DNA of 64,000 nt from Jutongia hominis (GCF_014384965.1 NZ_JACRSW010000016.1:1-64000), one strand, 5' to 3'; shown: positions 16,467 through 26,437, counted from the first letter of the stretch. Numbers and translations: made by a program. The notes: generated by a model not told the origin, from the sequence alone.

Positions 16467-18246
16467 CGGCTTCTTCAATTCCGGTAATATCGGTAGAAAT
16501 CGTCATTGAATAGTTTGTATAATATACAACAAAGCCCGGTTTTGCACCATTTGGCTTCTTAATATGTTTTTTTTGCACGTAATCGATTTCGGCTTTTTCC
16601 TGTTCTCTGGCTTTGGAATAATGTGCTGCAAGGCGTGCGGCTTCTTCAAAGGTGCGGTCAGGAAGTTCATTGCCTTCTGTTTTTACAATGACATGAGAGC
16701 CGGCAGCCGCTTTCGCGTGAAACCACCAGTCATTACCGGTTGCAAACTTAAAAGTCAACTCGTCATTTTGATAATTATTTTTGCCCACATACATATGAAA
16801 ACCATCGGAAGAGATATAATGGAGCGGTTTGCTCTTTGGTGCTTTTCTTGTATTTTGTTTTCCTTTTTGGAAATGATGACGGACATATCCGGTATCGCTT
16901 AACTCTTTTCGTATCGCTGCAAGATCTTCTTCCTCTCGTGCAATATCCAATGCATTGCTGATCGAGTTTAAGTGGTCAATCTCTTCTTTTGTTTCTTTAG
17001 TCTGTTCGGTTAAAGCTTCAAATGTTCTTTTTAATTTGGCGTATTTTTCGAAATAGCGTTTCGCATTTTCAACAGCACTTTTATTTTCGTCCAAAGGAAT
17101 CGTAATCGGTTCGTTGGTATAATAATTATCACAGGTCAGGCTTTTTTCTCCACCTTTTAATTCATAGCCATAGGTTGTTAAAAGCTCTCCATAAACTTTA
17201 TATTTGTCCCGCTTTTTCGTATCGTTAAGCTGTTTTAGCTGCAAATCATATTTCTTCTGGCTGCGCTCTAGGGCAGTATGTGTGATACGACGCAGATCGG
17301 CTGACTTTTGGTGGATACGTCCTAAAGTTTCTTTTGTATGATAATAATCAAAAAGCATCCGGCTGGCTTCTTGATAAGGATGAATCGTATATTCCCCGGA
17401 AGAGGCATATTCTGTCAGGGACAGACTCGCAAACTCAACCGGTGTTTCTTCTTTATAAATGATATTGGGCGAAAAATCACCCGTCTTGATCTGATCGATC
17501 ATTTCTAAAAAGTTTCGATATAGATGCTTTTTCGCATCGTCGGAAAGCTCAGAAGCATTGGAACAGTCGGATAAAGAAGCACGATATAAAAGTTCATTTG
17601 CCATAACAGAACTAAATCCGGTCAATGTCCGATAGATTGCTTTGTCAAGCGGCATAGGACGGGAGAGAACCTTTGCGTAAAAGTCGTCTTCGGAAATCGT
17701 CAAAGGATCATATTTATCTAATGTATTTGGAATGAAATACTGTCGTCCCGGAAGTACTTCACGAACTGAGCTGACTAATGCAGAGATATGTTTGATGCTG
17801 TCGATGATCTGGTCATTTTCATCGCAAAAAATAATATTGCTGTGTTTGCCCATTAATTCGATATAAAGTTTTTTGCGGCAATAATCCCCCATTTCATTCA
17901 GATGCTCTAAATGCATACAAAGGACACGTTCTAAACCGATCTGTTCGATCAGGTTGATCTTGCAATTATTCAAATGTTTGCGAAGTACCATACAAAAAGT
18001 CGGTGCCTGTAAAGGAGCATTTTGATTTTCCTGTGTCAGATACAAAAGCGGGAGGCTTGGATTGACAGAGATAACTAAACGGTTCTGTGTACGGATCGTC
18101 TTTTGTTCAGGAGAGGAAATACTCTTTTTGATCGTTAAAAGCAGCTTGTCAGATTCTGTCTGTGCGATTTTTGTGATTCGTCCGTCTGCTAATTTATGAT
18201 TTAACTCTTTTGCGAGATTTGCAATTACAATTCCATCAAATGCCAT
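16462..18246 (-). CDS. rqcH: RqcH, NFACT-family ribosome quality control factor
   Basis: The 594-residue protein has an NFACT-N domain (MAFDGIVIANLAKELNHKL), a long helical coiled-coil middle (about residues 280-440) and a C-terminal NFACT-R domain with YISSDGFHMYVGKNNYQND and ATGNDWWFHAKAAAGSHVIV. This is the bacterial Rqc2 homologue, which binds obstructed 50S subunits and directs alanine tailing of stalled chains. Older annotation calls it fibronectin-binding protein. The start ATG lacks a clear ribosome site of its own. A 14-codon mini-ORF with AAAGGA overlaps it, suggesting translational coupling (see that entry). Confidence 0.9.
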   Translation of the reverse strand: MAFDGIVIANLAKELNHKLADGRITKIAQTESDKLLLTIKKSISSPEQKTIRTQNRLVISVNPSLPLLYLTQENQNAPLQAPTFCMVLRKHLNNCKINLIEQIGLERVLCMHLEHLNEMGDYCRKKLYIELMGKHSNIIFCDENDQIIDSIKHISALVSSVREVLPGRQYFIPNTLDKYDPLTISEDDFYAKVLSRPMPLDKAIYRTLTGFSSVMANELLYRASLSDCSNASELSDDAKKHLYRNFLEMIDQIKTGDFSPNIIYKEETPVEFASLSLTEYASSGEYTIHPYQEASRMLFDYYHTKETLGRIHQKSADLRRITHTALERSQKKYDLQLKQLNDTKKRDKYKVYGELLTTYGYELKGGEKSLTCDNYYTNEPITIPLDENKSAVENAKRYFEKYAKLKRTFEALTEQTKETKEEIDHLNSISNALDIAREEEDLAAIRKELSDTGYVRHHFQKGKQNTRKAPKSKPLHYISSDGFHMYVGKNNYQNDELTFKFATGNDWWFHAKAAAGSHVIVKTEGNELPDRTFEEAARLAAHYSKAREQEKAEIDYVQKKHIKKPNGAKPGFVVYYTNYSMTISTDITGIEEAE

Positions 18247-18269
18247 AAGATTTCATTCAGACATTCCAT
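18225..18269 (-). CDS. Possible 14-residue leader peptide overlapping the rqcH start
   Basis: On the minus strand ATG 18269 is preceded five bases away by AAAGGA (18280-18275) and encodes MECLNEILWHLMEL before TAA. It spans the rqcH ATG in another frame. Its own start lies inside a hairpin of CAGACAT/ATGTCTG. Coding status is unproven; the case rests on ribosome-site quality relative to that of rqcH. Confidence 0.35.
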   Translation of the reverse strand: MECLNEILWHLMEL

Positions 18270-18675
18270 GTCTGTCCTTTCTGTTACAATATAATTCTTT
18301 GCTCATATTATAGCTTTTTTTGAAAGGGAAGTAAAGGAAACCCGGGATATAACAAGGCAGGTTGGTTAGACAATCCGGTTGACGATTGATACAAACGAAA
18401 GAATGGCCTGGTAAAAGAGAAAAGAAAATGGCAGATGGTTTTGTGTGTGCTGTATGGAGCGGAATGTAAAAAAAGCGTAAAGAATATGTGATTTGGTTGT
18501 AAAAAGGAATGTTGTATGATAGAGTATTCTTTGAGTTTTTTCGGCTTTGAATATTTATTGGCGTTTCTTAAACGGCATTATAGGAGAAGTACGATTCAAA
18601 AAGAGTGCGACAGAAGAAAAGAATGCAATATACGTTCAATTAAAAAATGCAAAGAGCAATATATAGAAAGAAAAG
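18247..18675. other. Divergent intergenic region between rqcH and plsC
   Basis: No confident gene besides the short leader ORF at its left edge. On the minus strand there is a likely rqcH promoter, TTTACT-17-TATAAT, with the -10 near 18,311. On the plus strand TTGGTT (18493-18498) with TATGAT (18515-18520) at 16 bases could drive plsC. An open frame at 18516-18770 overlaps plsC and has no protein-like features. Confidence 0.5.
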
Positions 18676-19428
18676 GTGAAGAAATTGTTACGTTTTGGTT
18701 ATGTGATCTTAGGAAATTTATATCGTGCATGGATGATCCCGGTTATGGACTATTATGCAAGACATCCTGAAAAGTATTCTGAAAAGTTTCGATATGAATA
18801 TGATCAACACGTAATCCGTCTGATGAACCATACAGGCAGAATTCATACAACAGCATATGGCAAAGAGAATATACCTGATTCTGAGAACGGATATGTTATG
18901 TTTGCTAATCATCAGGGGAAATATGATGCATTAGGCATTATGCTTTCTCATGAAAAACCATGTTCTGTGGTTATGGATGATGCAAGGTCGCATGGACCGC
19001 TTGTTCGCCAGTTTATTGATCTTGTACAGGGAAAACGTTTGAAGTTAGATGATCTTCGGCAGGCTGCAGGGATTATTAATGAGATTGCCAAAGAAGTAAA
19101 ACAGGGAAGAAAATTTATTATTTTTCCATCCGGTGGATATGAGCATCGTAACCAAAACCGGGTAGACGCATTCAAACCCGGCTGCTTTAAAAGTGCAATG
19201 AAAGCAAAAGCACCAATCGTACCGGTAGCATTAGTTGATTCATGGAAGGTATTTGATCTTTGGTCTCTCAGAAAGATTGAAACAAAAGTTGTCTATTTAA
19301 AACCGATGTATTATGAAGAATATAAGGAATTGAATTCGAAGACAATATGTCAGATTGTATATAACAGAATATGCAAAGCGGTACAGTATATGGAAAATGG
19401 AAATGAAAAAGAGGCATTATTGCAATAA
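18676..19428 (+). CDS. plsC: 1-acylglycerol-3-phosphate acyltransferase (PlsC family)
   Basis: A 250-residue membrane-associated acyltransferase with the HX4D active-site motif in FANHQGKYDALG and a second block, IIFPSGGYEHRNQNRV, in place of the usual FPEGTRS. Later APIVPVALVDSW matches motif IV. It would acylate lysophosphatidate to phosphatidate in phospholipid synthesis. The altered second block leaves some doubt about substrate. Start is a GTG at 18676 following GAAAGAAAAG; TTG 18685 is an alternative. Its stop is embedded in a terminator stem. Confidence 0.78.
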   Translation: MKKLLRFGYVILGNLYRAWMIPVMDYYARHPEKYSEKFRYEYDQHVIRLMNHTGRIHTTAYGKENIPDSENGYVMFANHQGKYDALGIMLSHEKPCSVVMDDARSHGPLVRQFIDLVQGKRLKLDDLRQAAGIINEIAKEVKQGRKFIIFPSGGYEHRNQNRVDAFKPGCFKSAMKAKAPIVPVALVDSWKVFDLWSLRKIETKVVYLKPMYYEEYKELNSKTICQIVYNRICKAVQYMENGNEKEALLQ

Positions 19429-19447
19429 GCAGTAATACCTCTTTTTT
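19411..19447 (+). terminator. Terminator of plsC
   Basis: The stem GAGGCATTATTGC pairs with GCAGTAATACCTC across AATAA and is followed by six T's (19442-19447). The hairpin contains the plsC stop codon. Confidence 0.85.
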
Positions 19448-19523
19448 GATGGCCATCTATGAATTATAATTCCCTATAGGAAAGCCGGTTTTATGTTTAC
19501 AATATTTGTGACAGAGAAAAATT

Positions 19524-20429
19524 TTATTTCGCATAATGTAACATCTGCTCTAAAGGACGTTTTGCAAGATCGGCGATATCCTGATCAAGACAGACTTCCG
19601 GTGAAAGATTCCGAAGTGCTAAAAGCACTTTATCTAAGCTGATACGCTTCATATTAGGACAGAACTGTCTGTGACCGACACTGTAAAACTTCTTGTCAGG
19701 GTTCTTTTGACCGAGTTCGTAAAAAATACCCATTTCAGTACAGATGATGTAGGTATCATGAGAATCTTTTGTCGCAAAATCAATGATTTCAGAAGTACTT
19801 CCGATAAAATCAGAATGTTCTAATACATCCTGTGTACATTCCGGATGTGTTAATATAAGTGCTTCCGGATGTGCTTCTTTAGCAGCAAGCACATTTTCTA
19901 AATGAATGCTTTTATGTACATGGCAGAAACCATCATGGAAAATAAATGTTTTTTCGGGAAGCTGCGAGGCAACATAATGACCAAGGTTATTGTCCGGAAT
20001 AAAAAAGATCTTAGATTGTGGAAGAGCTTTCACAATACGGACAGCATTCGAGGAAGTTACACAGACGTCACTATGTGCTTTGATCTGTGCTGTAGAGTTG
20101 ACATAACAGACGACACACACATCGGGATTTTCCTGCCGAACCTGTTCAATGGTATCAATATCAACCATATGTGCCATCGGACAGTCAGCATATTCATCTG
20201 CCATGATCACTTTTTTCTTTGGATTAAGGAGTTTTGCACTTTCTCCCATGAAATTAACACCGCAAAAGATGATTGTATCCTCAGAAAGCGTTGTAGCAAG
20301 TTTGCTTAAATAATAAGAATCGCCCACATAGTCAGCAATTGCCTGTACTTCACCGTCTACATAATAGTGTGCTAAAATAACAGCATTTTTTTCCTTTTTT
20401 AACTTTTGGATCTCTTCAATAGTATTCAT
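19524..20429 (-). CDS. nadA: Quinolinate synthase NadA
   Basis: A 301-residue NadA with AHYYVDGEVQAIADYVGDSY, IFCGVNFMGESAKLL, CVTSSNAVRIV, HPECTQDV and ICTEMGI; these include the Cys ligands of its [4Fe-4S] cluster. It condenses iminoaspartate with dihydroxyacetone phosphate to quinolinate for NAD synthesis. nadB and nadC, often next to it in clostridia, are absent here, so they must lie elsewhere. ATG 20429 follows AGGAAAGAAACAGG on the minus strand. It is transcribed divergently from the thyX-like gene. Confidence 0.93.
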   Translation of the reverse strand: MNTIEEIQKLKKEKNAVILAHYYVDGEVQAIADYVGDSYYLSKLATTLSEDTIIFCGVNFMGESAKLLNPKKKVIMADEYADCPMAHMVDIDTIEQVRQENPDVCVVCYVNSTAQIKAHSDVCVTSSNAVRIVKALPQSKIFFIPDNNLGHYVASQLPEKTFIFHDGFCHVHKSIHLENVLAAKEAHPEALILTHPECTQDVLEHSDFIGSTSEIIDFATKDSHDTYIICTEMGIFYELGQKNPDKKFYSVGHRQFCPNMKRISLDKVLLALRNLSPEVCLDQDIADLAKRPLEQMLHYAK

Positions 20430-20570
20430 TATTTTTTCCTGTTTCTTTCCTACATATATATTAATGCAGGTTGTTCCTTTCTGATTCGTTTTTGTATCTT
20501 ATCATACTTCCATTACACGATAGAGATTATAAAAATTATACATGATTTACAGCGAAAAGCAAGTAAGAGA

Positions 20571-20599
20571 TTGTTGTTAGGGATAAAATTTGATATAAT
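20571..20599 (+). promoter_or_regulatory. Promoter of the thyX-like gene
   Basis: TTGTTG (20571-20576), 17-base spacer, TATAAT (20594-20599), ending 38 bases before the start codon. Confidence 0.65.
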
Positions 20600-20637
20600 G
20601 GAACAATCTTGAGAAAAATTAAGAAGTGAGGATTTGT

Positions 20638-21846
20638 ATGATCAAAATAGAAACAATAGCAGCAACAAAAGAAATCAATAACATGACAGCACAGCAGCTG
20701 AATGATGAACAGACTTTGATGAGTGGCAAGTTTGCAGGAACCTGTTATGCAAAAGAAGGATATGCAACGATACGTACCCAGCCGGAAGAAAAAGCCATGA
20801 AAAGAGCTTTAGGAACTGCAAAGAACGGACATCATTCCGTTTTTCAGCATGGCATGATCAATATGGAGATCACCTGCCCGAAGATGATTGCGATGCTTTT
20901 GAATTCAATTGGTATTTCCAATACATCCGAAAAGAGTGCCCGTTATACAACGATGCATCCTGAGACAAAAGAAGAGAGCCGCCTGTATCAGAAGTGGCAT
21001 GATATTTTTGTAACCGAGATTACAAATAAATACGGAGAACGCCTAAAAGAAAAAGAAATTGATAAACTGGCATATGAAAATGCACGTTATATGATATCTG
21101 TTTTTTGTGAGACAACGATGGTATATTCTTTGCCATTTCGTAATATTTTCTATGTAATGGACTTTGCAAAGAAGATGGAAGCAAAGTTAGAACATATGGA
21201 AGGCGGTTTTAACCGGCGTTTGTGTAAAGAAGTGGGTGCTTTATATGAAGCCATGCTTGGTGTTGTAGGAAAAGCGAATTTTCACGATATCAAAAATGAT
21301 TATTTTCGTTTCCTTCCGGTACAGGCAACCGGAGAATACGATAAGAATGCAGAATATTACGGAGATGTTTATACATCTGTCTTTTATGCAAGTTTTGCAC
21401 AGGTTGCACAGGAGCAGCGTCATAGGACGACCAGAGTAAAGATCAACTTTGGCGGAAAAGATGCATCCGAATATGGTTTTTTTGTACCACCGATCCTAAA
21501 AGGAACCGGCCTTGAGAAAGAATGGCTTGCCGATATGGAACTGATAAAAGAAGTCTATCCGCAGGGAACATTGGTTGAAGTTACCGAGCAGGGACTTTTT
21601 GAAGATTTTGTTGTCAAATGCAAAGAAAGAATGTGTGGCAGAGCGCAGCTTGAAATTATGTTAGATACGATGCATATGATCGAGAAGTTTGAAAAAAACC
21701 GGCAAAACCTTTCAAAAGCCAATCAGAAGCGATTGGAAAGTATATTAGAGCAGGATCGTCCCTGTGCAAGATGCGGTTTTGATGATTTTCAATGTGTAGA
21801 GGGCTGTATCTGGGGAAAGAAAGAGGCATTGACACGCCTGATCTGA
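20638..21846 (+). CDS. thyX: Two-halved FAD-dependent thymidylate synthase (ThyX-like)
   Basis: The 402-residue protein looks like two ThyX folds in tandem. The first half has GHHSVFQHGMINMEI (64-78) and KSARYTTM (99-106) but no RHR; the second half has FAQVAQEQRHRTTRVKINF with RHR at 261-263, and KERMCGRAQLEI near 330. In ordinary ThyX (about 220-250 residues) RHR and SxRY sit within one RHRX7S signature. It would methylate dUMP with methylenetetrahydrofolate and FAD. The C-terminus adds a Cys cluster (C376, C379, C386, C390) that could bind metal. ATG 20638 is chosen with GTGAGG six bases upstream; the GTG at 20626 is that ribosome site. Confidence 0.75.
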   Translation: MIKIETIAATKEINNMTAQQLNDEQTLMSGKFAGTCYAKEGYATIRTQPEEKAMKRALGTAKNGHHSVFQHGMINMEITCPKMIAMLLNSIGISNTSEKSARYTTMHPETKEESRLYQKWHDIFVTEITNKYGERLKEKEIDKLAYENARYMISVFCETTMVYSLPFRNIFYVMDFAKKMEAKLEHMEGGFNRRLCKEVGALYEAMLGVVGKANFHDIKNDYFRFLPVQATGEYDKNAEYYGDVYTSVFYASFAQVAQEQRHRTTRVKINFGGKDASEYGFFVPPILKGTGLEKEWLADMELIKEVYPQGTLVEVTEQGLFEDFVVKCKERMCGRAQLEIMLDTMHMIEKFEKNRQNLSKANQKRLESILEQDRPCARCGFDDFQCVEGCIWGKKEALTRLI

Positions 21847-21956
21847 TTTCAAAAATAAAAGTATAGACATCAAAAAAGAAATATTGTAAAATGATATAAT
21901 GTGGCATTGAATGATATAATGCCTTATCAAGTTGCGAAATAATGAGGTGAAATTGG

Positions 21957-23786
21957 ATGCAGAATATAAAATTTACAGTGGAGCAGGTTGAATTTGATGG
22001 CTGGACTTTATGGATATCTGCCGTTGTAAAAGGAAAATATGACAGCAGGGTACATAATCCAAAAGTGACTGTGATCTTTGACAGCGGAACACAGACACGT
22101 CGTGTACCATTGGCTGTGCAGTCGTATACGGAACGAAATGGTGACTTCATGATCTATGCACAGTATCATTATGAAGTACATGATATTTTTTTTGACGAGC
22201 CTTTAGGTCAAAAGATTTCTGTTACATTCGAAGTGATGTATGGAGATGATACCTATCAAAATGTACCGTTTGTACTCGGTGATGTTGCAAAAAATCAATA
22301 TGGAGAATTGACCGGTAAGGGGTTTGAAGGAATGGAGGGAATCTCCAGCCGTCATTATAATATTCTGTTTGAAAGTGAGAATGGAAAGATTGATCTTTGT
22401 GCTCGCTTTAGTGCAAAGAAGCCATCGATTGCAAAGAAGGTGATCAAAAGGATCAAAGGTGTTGTTGCCGTGATCTGGCGTCTGATCTTATTATTGATTT
22501 CTATCTGTCTGCTTCCTGTCTTTATAATAGATGGACTGTTGACGGTGATTGGTATTCTGCCAAGAGAAGAAAAGATCAACACAAGAAAAAAAATAAAATA
22601 TTTTATCAAGCATCTTCGTTTCAGAATGGTGCGTTTTTGTAAGATACGTCTTGGTATCCTTCCGGCAAAGTTAGCAATCATGCATGTCGTAAACCGCTTT
22701 GCGGCAAGATGTAAGATCAAAGATAACCGTATTGTCTTTTTATCAAACAGACGAACAGATTTAAGCGGTAATTTTGAATTTGTTTATAGGCTGTTAAAGA
22801 ATGACAAAAATCTGGATATCCGTTTTGTATTGGATGATCGTGATGTGCGTCATATGAGCTTTAAAAATATGCTTGCGATCGGCTATTATCTTGCCAATGC
22901 AAAAGTAATTTTAGTCGATGATTATATGGAGCTTTTATTTAAATTGCCACGAAGAAAAGGCAACACTCTGATCCAGTTGTGGCATGCATGTGGTGCATTT
23001 AAAACGTTTGGATGCAGCCGTATGGGTAAGAAAGGAGGACAGAACTTAAAGAGTCCGAATCATAGAAATTATGATTATGCGACAGTAAGTTCTGACGAGA
23101 TCCGAAAGTTTTATGCAGAAGGTTTCGGTCTTCCAATCGAAAAGGTTGTTGCAACCGGTGTGCCACGTACGGACATTTTCTTTGATAAAGCGTATAAAGA
23201 AAAAGTTACCAAAGAGTTTTATGAGAAATATCCAAAACTCAAAGACAAAAAGATATTGTTATTTGCGCCGACATTTCGTGGTAATGGAAAGAACAGCGGT
23301 TATTATCCGACAGAACTTTTTGATGTCAATGCGTTGTATGAGGCATTAGGAGAAGAGTATGCGATCATCGTGAAGCATCATCCTTTTGTGCACAACCGTA
23401 ATACGATCGATCCGAAATATCAGGATTATATTATTGATCTGTCAACGAATTCAGAATTAAATGATCTTCTTTTTGTAACAGATCTTTTAGTAACTGACTA
23501 TTCATCGGTTGTATTTGAAGCTTCTCTGTTAGAAATTCCTATGCTGTTTTATGGTTTTGATCTTGAACAGTATATTGCAACCAGAGGATTTTATTATGAG
23601 TTTGAGACATTTGTTCCGGGCAAGATCGTATATCATTTTGATGAATTGATCGAGGCTGTAAAGAAAGGTGATTTTGAATCGGAAAAGATCGCACCGTTTA
23701 GAGATCGTTTCTTTGATGGAAAAGATGGTAAGAGTAGTCAGAGAACAGTAGATCTTATTTATAAAAGCCTGAAAAAGCCGAATTAA
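21957..23786 (+). CDS. CDP-glycerol/CDP-ribitol glycerophosphotransferase-family protein (TagB/TagF/TarL-like)
   Basis: The first 150 residues form a beta-rich domain of unknown role. Next comes a hydrophobic stretch (VVAVIWRLILLLISICLLPV, about 173-205) that would attach it to the membrane. The C-terminal 400 residues carry the glycerophosphotransferase domain: LIQLWHACGAFKTFG, ATGVPRTDIFFD, LLFAPTFRGNG, IVKHHPFVHN and VTDYSSVVFEASLLEIPMLF. These enzymes polymerise or prime poly(polyol phosphate) wall polymers at the inner membrane face. tarI and tarJ, which supply CDP-ribitol, lie just beyond leuCD, suggesting ribitol phosphate as substrate. ATG 21957 follows GAGGTGA. Confidence 0.85.
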   Translation: MQNIKFTVEQVEFDGWTLWISAVVKGKYDSRVHNPKVTVIFDSGTQTRRVPLAVQSYTERNGDFMIYAQYHYEVHDIFFDEPLGQKISVTFEVMYGDDTYQNVPFVLGDVAKNQYGELTGKGFEGMEGISSRHYNILFESENGKIDLCARFSAKKPSIAKKVIKRIKGVVAVIWRLILLLISICLLPVFIIDGLLTVIGILPREEKINTRKKIKYFIKHLRFRMVRFCKIRLGILPAKLAIMHVVNRFAARCKIKDNRIVFLSNRRTDLSGNFEFVYRLLKNDKNLDIRFVLDDRDVRHMSFKNMLAIGYYLANAKVILVDDYMELLFKLPRRKGNTLIQLWHACGAFKTFGCSRMGKKGGQNLKSPNHRNYDYATVSSDEIRKFYAEGFGLPIEKVVATGVPRTDIFFDKAYKEKVTKEFYEKYPKLKDKKILLFAPTFRGNGKNSGYYPTELFDVNALYEALGEEYAIIVKHHPFVHNRNTIDPKYQDYIIDLSTNSELNDLLFVTDLLVTDYSSVVFEASLLEIPMLFYGFDLEQYIATRGFYYEFETFVPGKIVYHFDELIEAVKKGDFESEKIAPFRDRFFDGKDGKSSQRTVDLIYKSLKKPN

Positions 23787-23837
23787 GATAAGACTATTTA
23801 TATAGGAAAGTGTTTTATACAGAATGGAGGATATATT

Positions 23838-25103
23838 ATGGGAATGACAATGACGCAGAAAATTTTAGCTGCACATGCCGGATTAGATCATGTAGTGGCT
23901 GGCCAGTTGATCGAGGCCAATCTGGATCTGGTACTGGCAAATGATATTACAGGACCGGTAGCAATTCACGAAGTTGAGAAACTGAATAAAAAGACTGTTT
24001 TTGACAAAGATAAGATTGCACTGGTGCCGGATCATTTTGCACCGAATAAGGATATCAAATCTGCCGAGCATTGCAAATGTGTCAGAGAATATGCAAAAGA
24101 GCATGATATTACAAATTATTTTGAAGTAGGACAGATGGGTATCGAACATGCACTGTTACCGGAAAAAGGCTTGATCGTAGCTGGTGAGACCTGTATTGGT
24201 GCGGATTCTCATACTTGTACTTATGGGGCATTAGGAGCATTTTCTACAGGAGTAGGAAGTACAGACATGGGTTGTGGAATGATCACAGGACAGGCATGGT
24301 TTAAAGTGCCTTCTGCCATTAAGGTTGTTTTGACCGGTAAGCCTTCAAAGTGGGTAAGCGGTAAAGATGTGATCCTTCATCTGATCGGTACGATCGGTGT
24401 CGACGGTGCACTATACCGCTCACTTGAATTTACAGGAGATGGTGTTGCCAATCTTTCTATGGATGATCGTTTTGCAATCGCAAATATGGCGATCGAAGCA
24501 GGTGCTAAGAATGGTATCTTCCCGGTAGACGATAAGACGATCGCTTATATGGAAGAACATTCAAAGAAGCCATATACGGTTTATGAAGCAGATGAAGATG
24601 CGGTTTATGATGAAACGATCACGATTGATCTGTCAAAGCTTGAACCGACAGTCGCATTCCCACATCTGCCTGAGAATACAAAGACTGTAAGTGAAGCCGG
24701 AGAAGTAAAGATCGACCAGGTAGTGATCGGTTCTTGTACGAATGGACGTATCGAAGACCTCAGAGTGGCTGCTAAGATCTTAAAAGACCGTAAAGTAGCA
24801 CCTGGTATCCGCGTTATCGTGATCCCTGCAACACAGGCAATTTATTTGCAGGCGATCGAAGAAGGTCTGGTACAGACATTTATCAATGCAGGAGCCATTG
24901 TAAGTACTCCAACCTGTGGTCCATGTCTGGGAGGACATATGGGTATCCTTGCAAAAGGAGAAAGAGCGGTTTCTACAACAAACCGTAATTTCGTTGGTCG
25001 TATGGGACATGTTGAGTCAGAAGTTTATTTGGCAAGCCCGGCTGTAGCGGCTGCAAGTGCTGTAACCGGAAAGATTTCACAGCCATCAGAGCTTGGACTG
25101 TAA
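23838..25103 (+). CDS. leuC: 3-isopropylmalate dehydratase large subunit LeuC
   Basis: The 421-residue aconitase-family subunit has the HacA/LeuC signatures [34 protein letters not shown] and [14 protein letters not shown], including the Fe-S cysteines. With LeuD it isomerises 2-isopropylmalate in leucine synthesis; this size class also includes the related 2,3-dimethylmalate and homoaconitate hydratases. ATG 23838 follows GGAGGATATATT. It begins 51 bases after the teichoic-acid transferase gene with no visible terminator between, so co-transcription is likely. Confidence 0.93.
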   Translation: MGMTMTQKILAAHAGLDHVVAGQLIEANLDLVLANDITGPVAIHEVEKLNKKTVFDKDKIALVPDHFAPNKDIKSAEHCKCVREYAKEHDITNYFEVGQMGIEHALLPEKGLIVAGETCIGADSHTCTYGALGAFSTGVGSTDMGCGMITGQAWFKVPSAIKVVLTGKPSKWVSGKDVILHLIGTIGVDGALYRSLEFTGDGVANLSMDDRFAIANMAIEAGAKNGIFPVDDKTIAYMEEHSKKPYTVYEADEDAVYDETITIDLSKLEPTVAFPHLPENTKTVSEAGEVKIDQVVIGSCTNGRIEDLRVAAKILKDRKVAPGIRVIVIPATQAIYLQAIEEGLVQTFINAGAIVSTPTCGPCLGGHMGILAKGERAVSTTNRNFVGRMGHVESEVYLASPAVAAASAVTGKISQPSELGL

Positions 25104-25183
25104 TAGAAGAACATAGCGTGATCTGTAGGAGCAGTGTGGTGCAGATTGCAGAAGAAAAAGACACTGCGGAAAAGAGGTAAAAT

Positions 25184-25672
25184 ATGAAAGCATGTGGTAC
25201 TGTACATAAATATGGTGATAATGTAGATACTGATGTCATTATTCCTGCAAGATATCTGAATTCATCAGATCCTGCAGAATTAGCAAAGAACTGTATGGAA
25301 GATATTGATCCTGATTTTGTCAAAAGAGTAAAAAAAGGTGATATCATGGTTGCAAACAAGAACTTTGGATGCGGTTCTTCAAGAGAGCATGCACCGATCG
25401 CGATTAAAGCATCCGGTATCAGCTGTGTGATCGCAGAAACATTTGCACGTATTTTTTATCGTAATGCCATTAATATTGGTTTACCGATCATTGAATGTCC
25501 TGAAGCCGCAAAAGCAATTGAAGCCGGTGATATCGTAGAGATTGATTTTGATAGCGGAATGATCTATGATAAGACAAAAGGAACGGAATATAAAGGTCAG
25601 GCGTTCCCTCCTTTTATGCAAAAGATCATCAAAGCAGAGGGCTTGATCAATTATATTAATGAGAACAAATAG
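25184..25672 (+). CDS. leuD: 3-isopropylmalate dehydratase small subunit LeuD
   Basis: A 162-residue swivel-domain subunit, the short LeuD type: [36 protein letters not shown], and [18 protein letters not shown]. It pairs with the LeuC just upstream. ATG 25184 follows AAAGAGGTAAAAT. leuA and leuB are not in the window; the next gene, 33 bases downstream, is tarI. Confidence 0.93.
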   Translation: MKACGTVHKYGDNVDTDVIIPARYLNSSDPAELAKNCMEDIDPDFVKRVKKGDIMVANKNFGCGSSREHAPIAIKASGISCVIAETFARIFYRNAINIGLPIIECPEAAKAIEAGDIVEIDFDSGMIYDKTKGTEYKGQAFPPFMQKIIKAEGLINYINENK

Positions 25673-25705
25673 TCTTGTCAGCAGGCAGGATCAAAGGAGG
25701 AAAAA

Positions 25706-26422
25706 ATGGTATTCGGAGTAATTTTAGCAGGTGGAATTGGAAGCCGTATGGGCAATGTAGAAAAACCAAAGCAGTATTTAAAAGTAGGAGATAAGCCGAT
25801 CATCATTCATACGATTGAGAAATTTATTGTACATGATGCTTTTGCCAAGCTGATCGTGCTTTGTCCAAAGCCTTGGGTAGAGAACACGAAGAAGCTAGTA
25901 GATAAATACCTTGGAGAAATGGCATCGCAGGTTGTTGTATTAGAAGGTGGCAGTTCACGAAATGAAACAATCATGAATTCCATCCGCTATATAGAAAGTG
26001 AATATGGTCTGGATGATGATACTTTGATCGTAACACATGATTCCGTTCGTCCATTCTTAACCTATCGTATTATTGAAGAAAATATCAAATACGGTATTAA
26101 ATATGGTGCTGTTGATACGGTTATTCCTGCAACAGATACGATCGTAGAGAGCCAGGGAGGAGATGTGATTTCTTCTGTACCGGATCGTTCTAAGATGTAT
26201 CAGGGACAGACACCACAGACTTTCAAAGCGAAGAAGTTAAAAGATCTGTATGAGTCATTAACAGACGATGAGAAAGAAATCCTGACCGATGCATCCAAGA
26301 TCTTTGTGATCAAAGGTGAAAAAGTTTATCTGGTACAGGGTGAAGTCTTTAATATTAAGATCACATATCCTTATGATCTGCGTGTGGCAGAATCTTTGAT
26401 CCAGGATCAGAAAAAGAAATAA
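25706..26422 (+). CDS. tarI: Ribitol-5-phosphate cytidylyltransferase TarI
   Basis: A 238-residue IspD-superfamily nucleotidyltransferase with the CTP-binding loop VILAGGIGSRMG, KPKQYLKVGDKP, THDSVRPFLTYRIIEENI and QGQTPQTFKAKKL. IspD and TarI are hard to separate by motif alone, but the adjacent tarJ and the nearby glycerophosphotransferase favour TarI, which makes CDP-ribitol for wall teichoic-acid-like polymers. ATG 25706 follows AAAGGAGGAAAA. The 16-base gap to tarJ indicates one transcript. Confidence 0.85.
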   Translation: MVFGVILAGGIGSRMGNVEKPKQYLKVGDKPIIIHTIEKFIVHDAFAKLIVLCPKPWVENTKKLVDKYLGEMASQVVVLEGGSSRNETIMNSIRYIESEYGLDDDTLIVTHDSVRPFLTYRIIEENIKYGIKYGAVDTVIPATDTIVESQGGDVISSVPDRSKMYQGQTPQTFKAKKLKDLYESLTDDEKEILTDASKIFVIKGEKVYLVQGEVFNIKITYPYDLRVAESLIQDQKKK

Positions 26423-26437
26423 ACGGAGGGGCAGGCT

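Noticed and set aside
18516..18770. 84-codon ORF before plsC
   Set aside because: Overlaps plsC in another frame, has no ribosome site and no protein-like composition.
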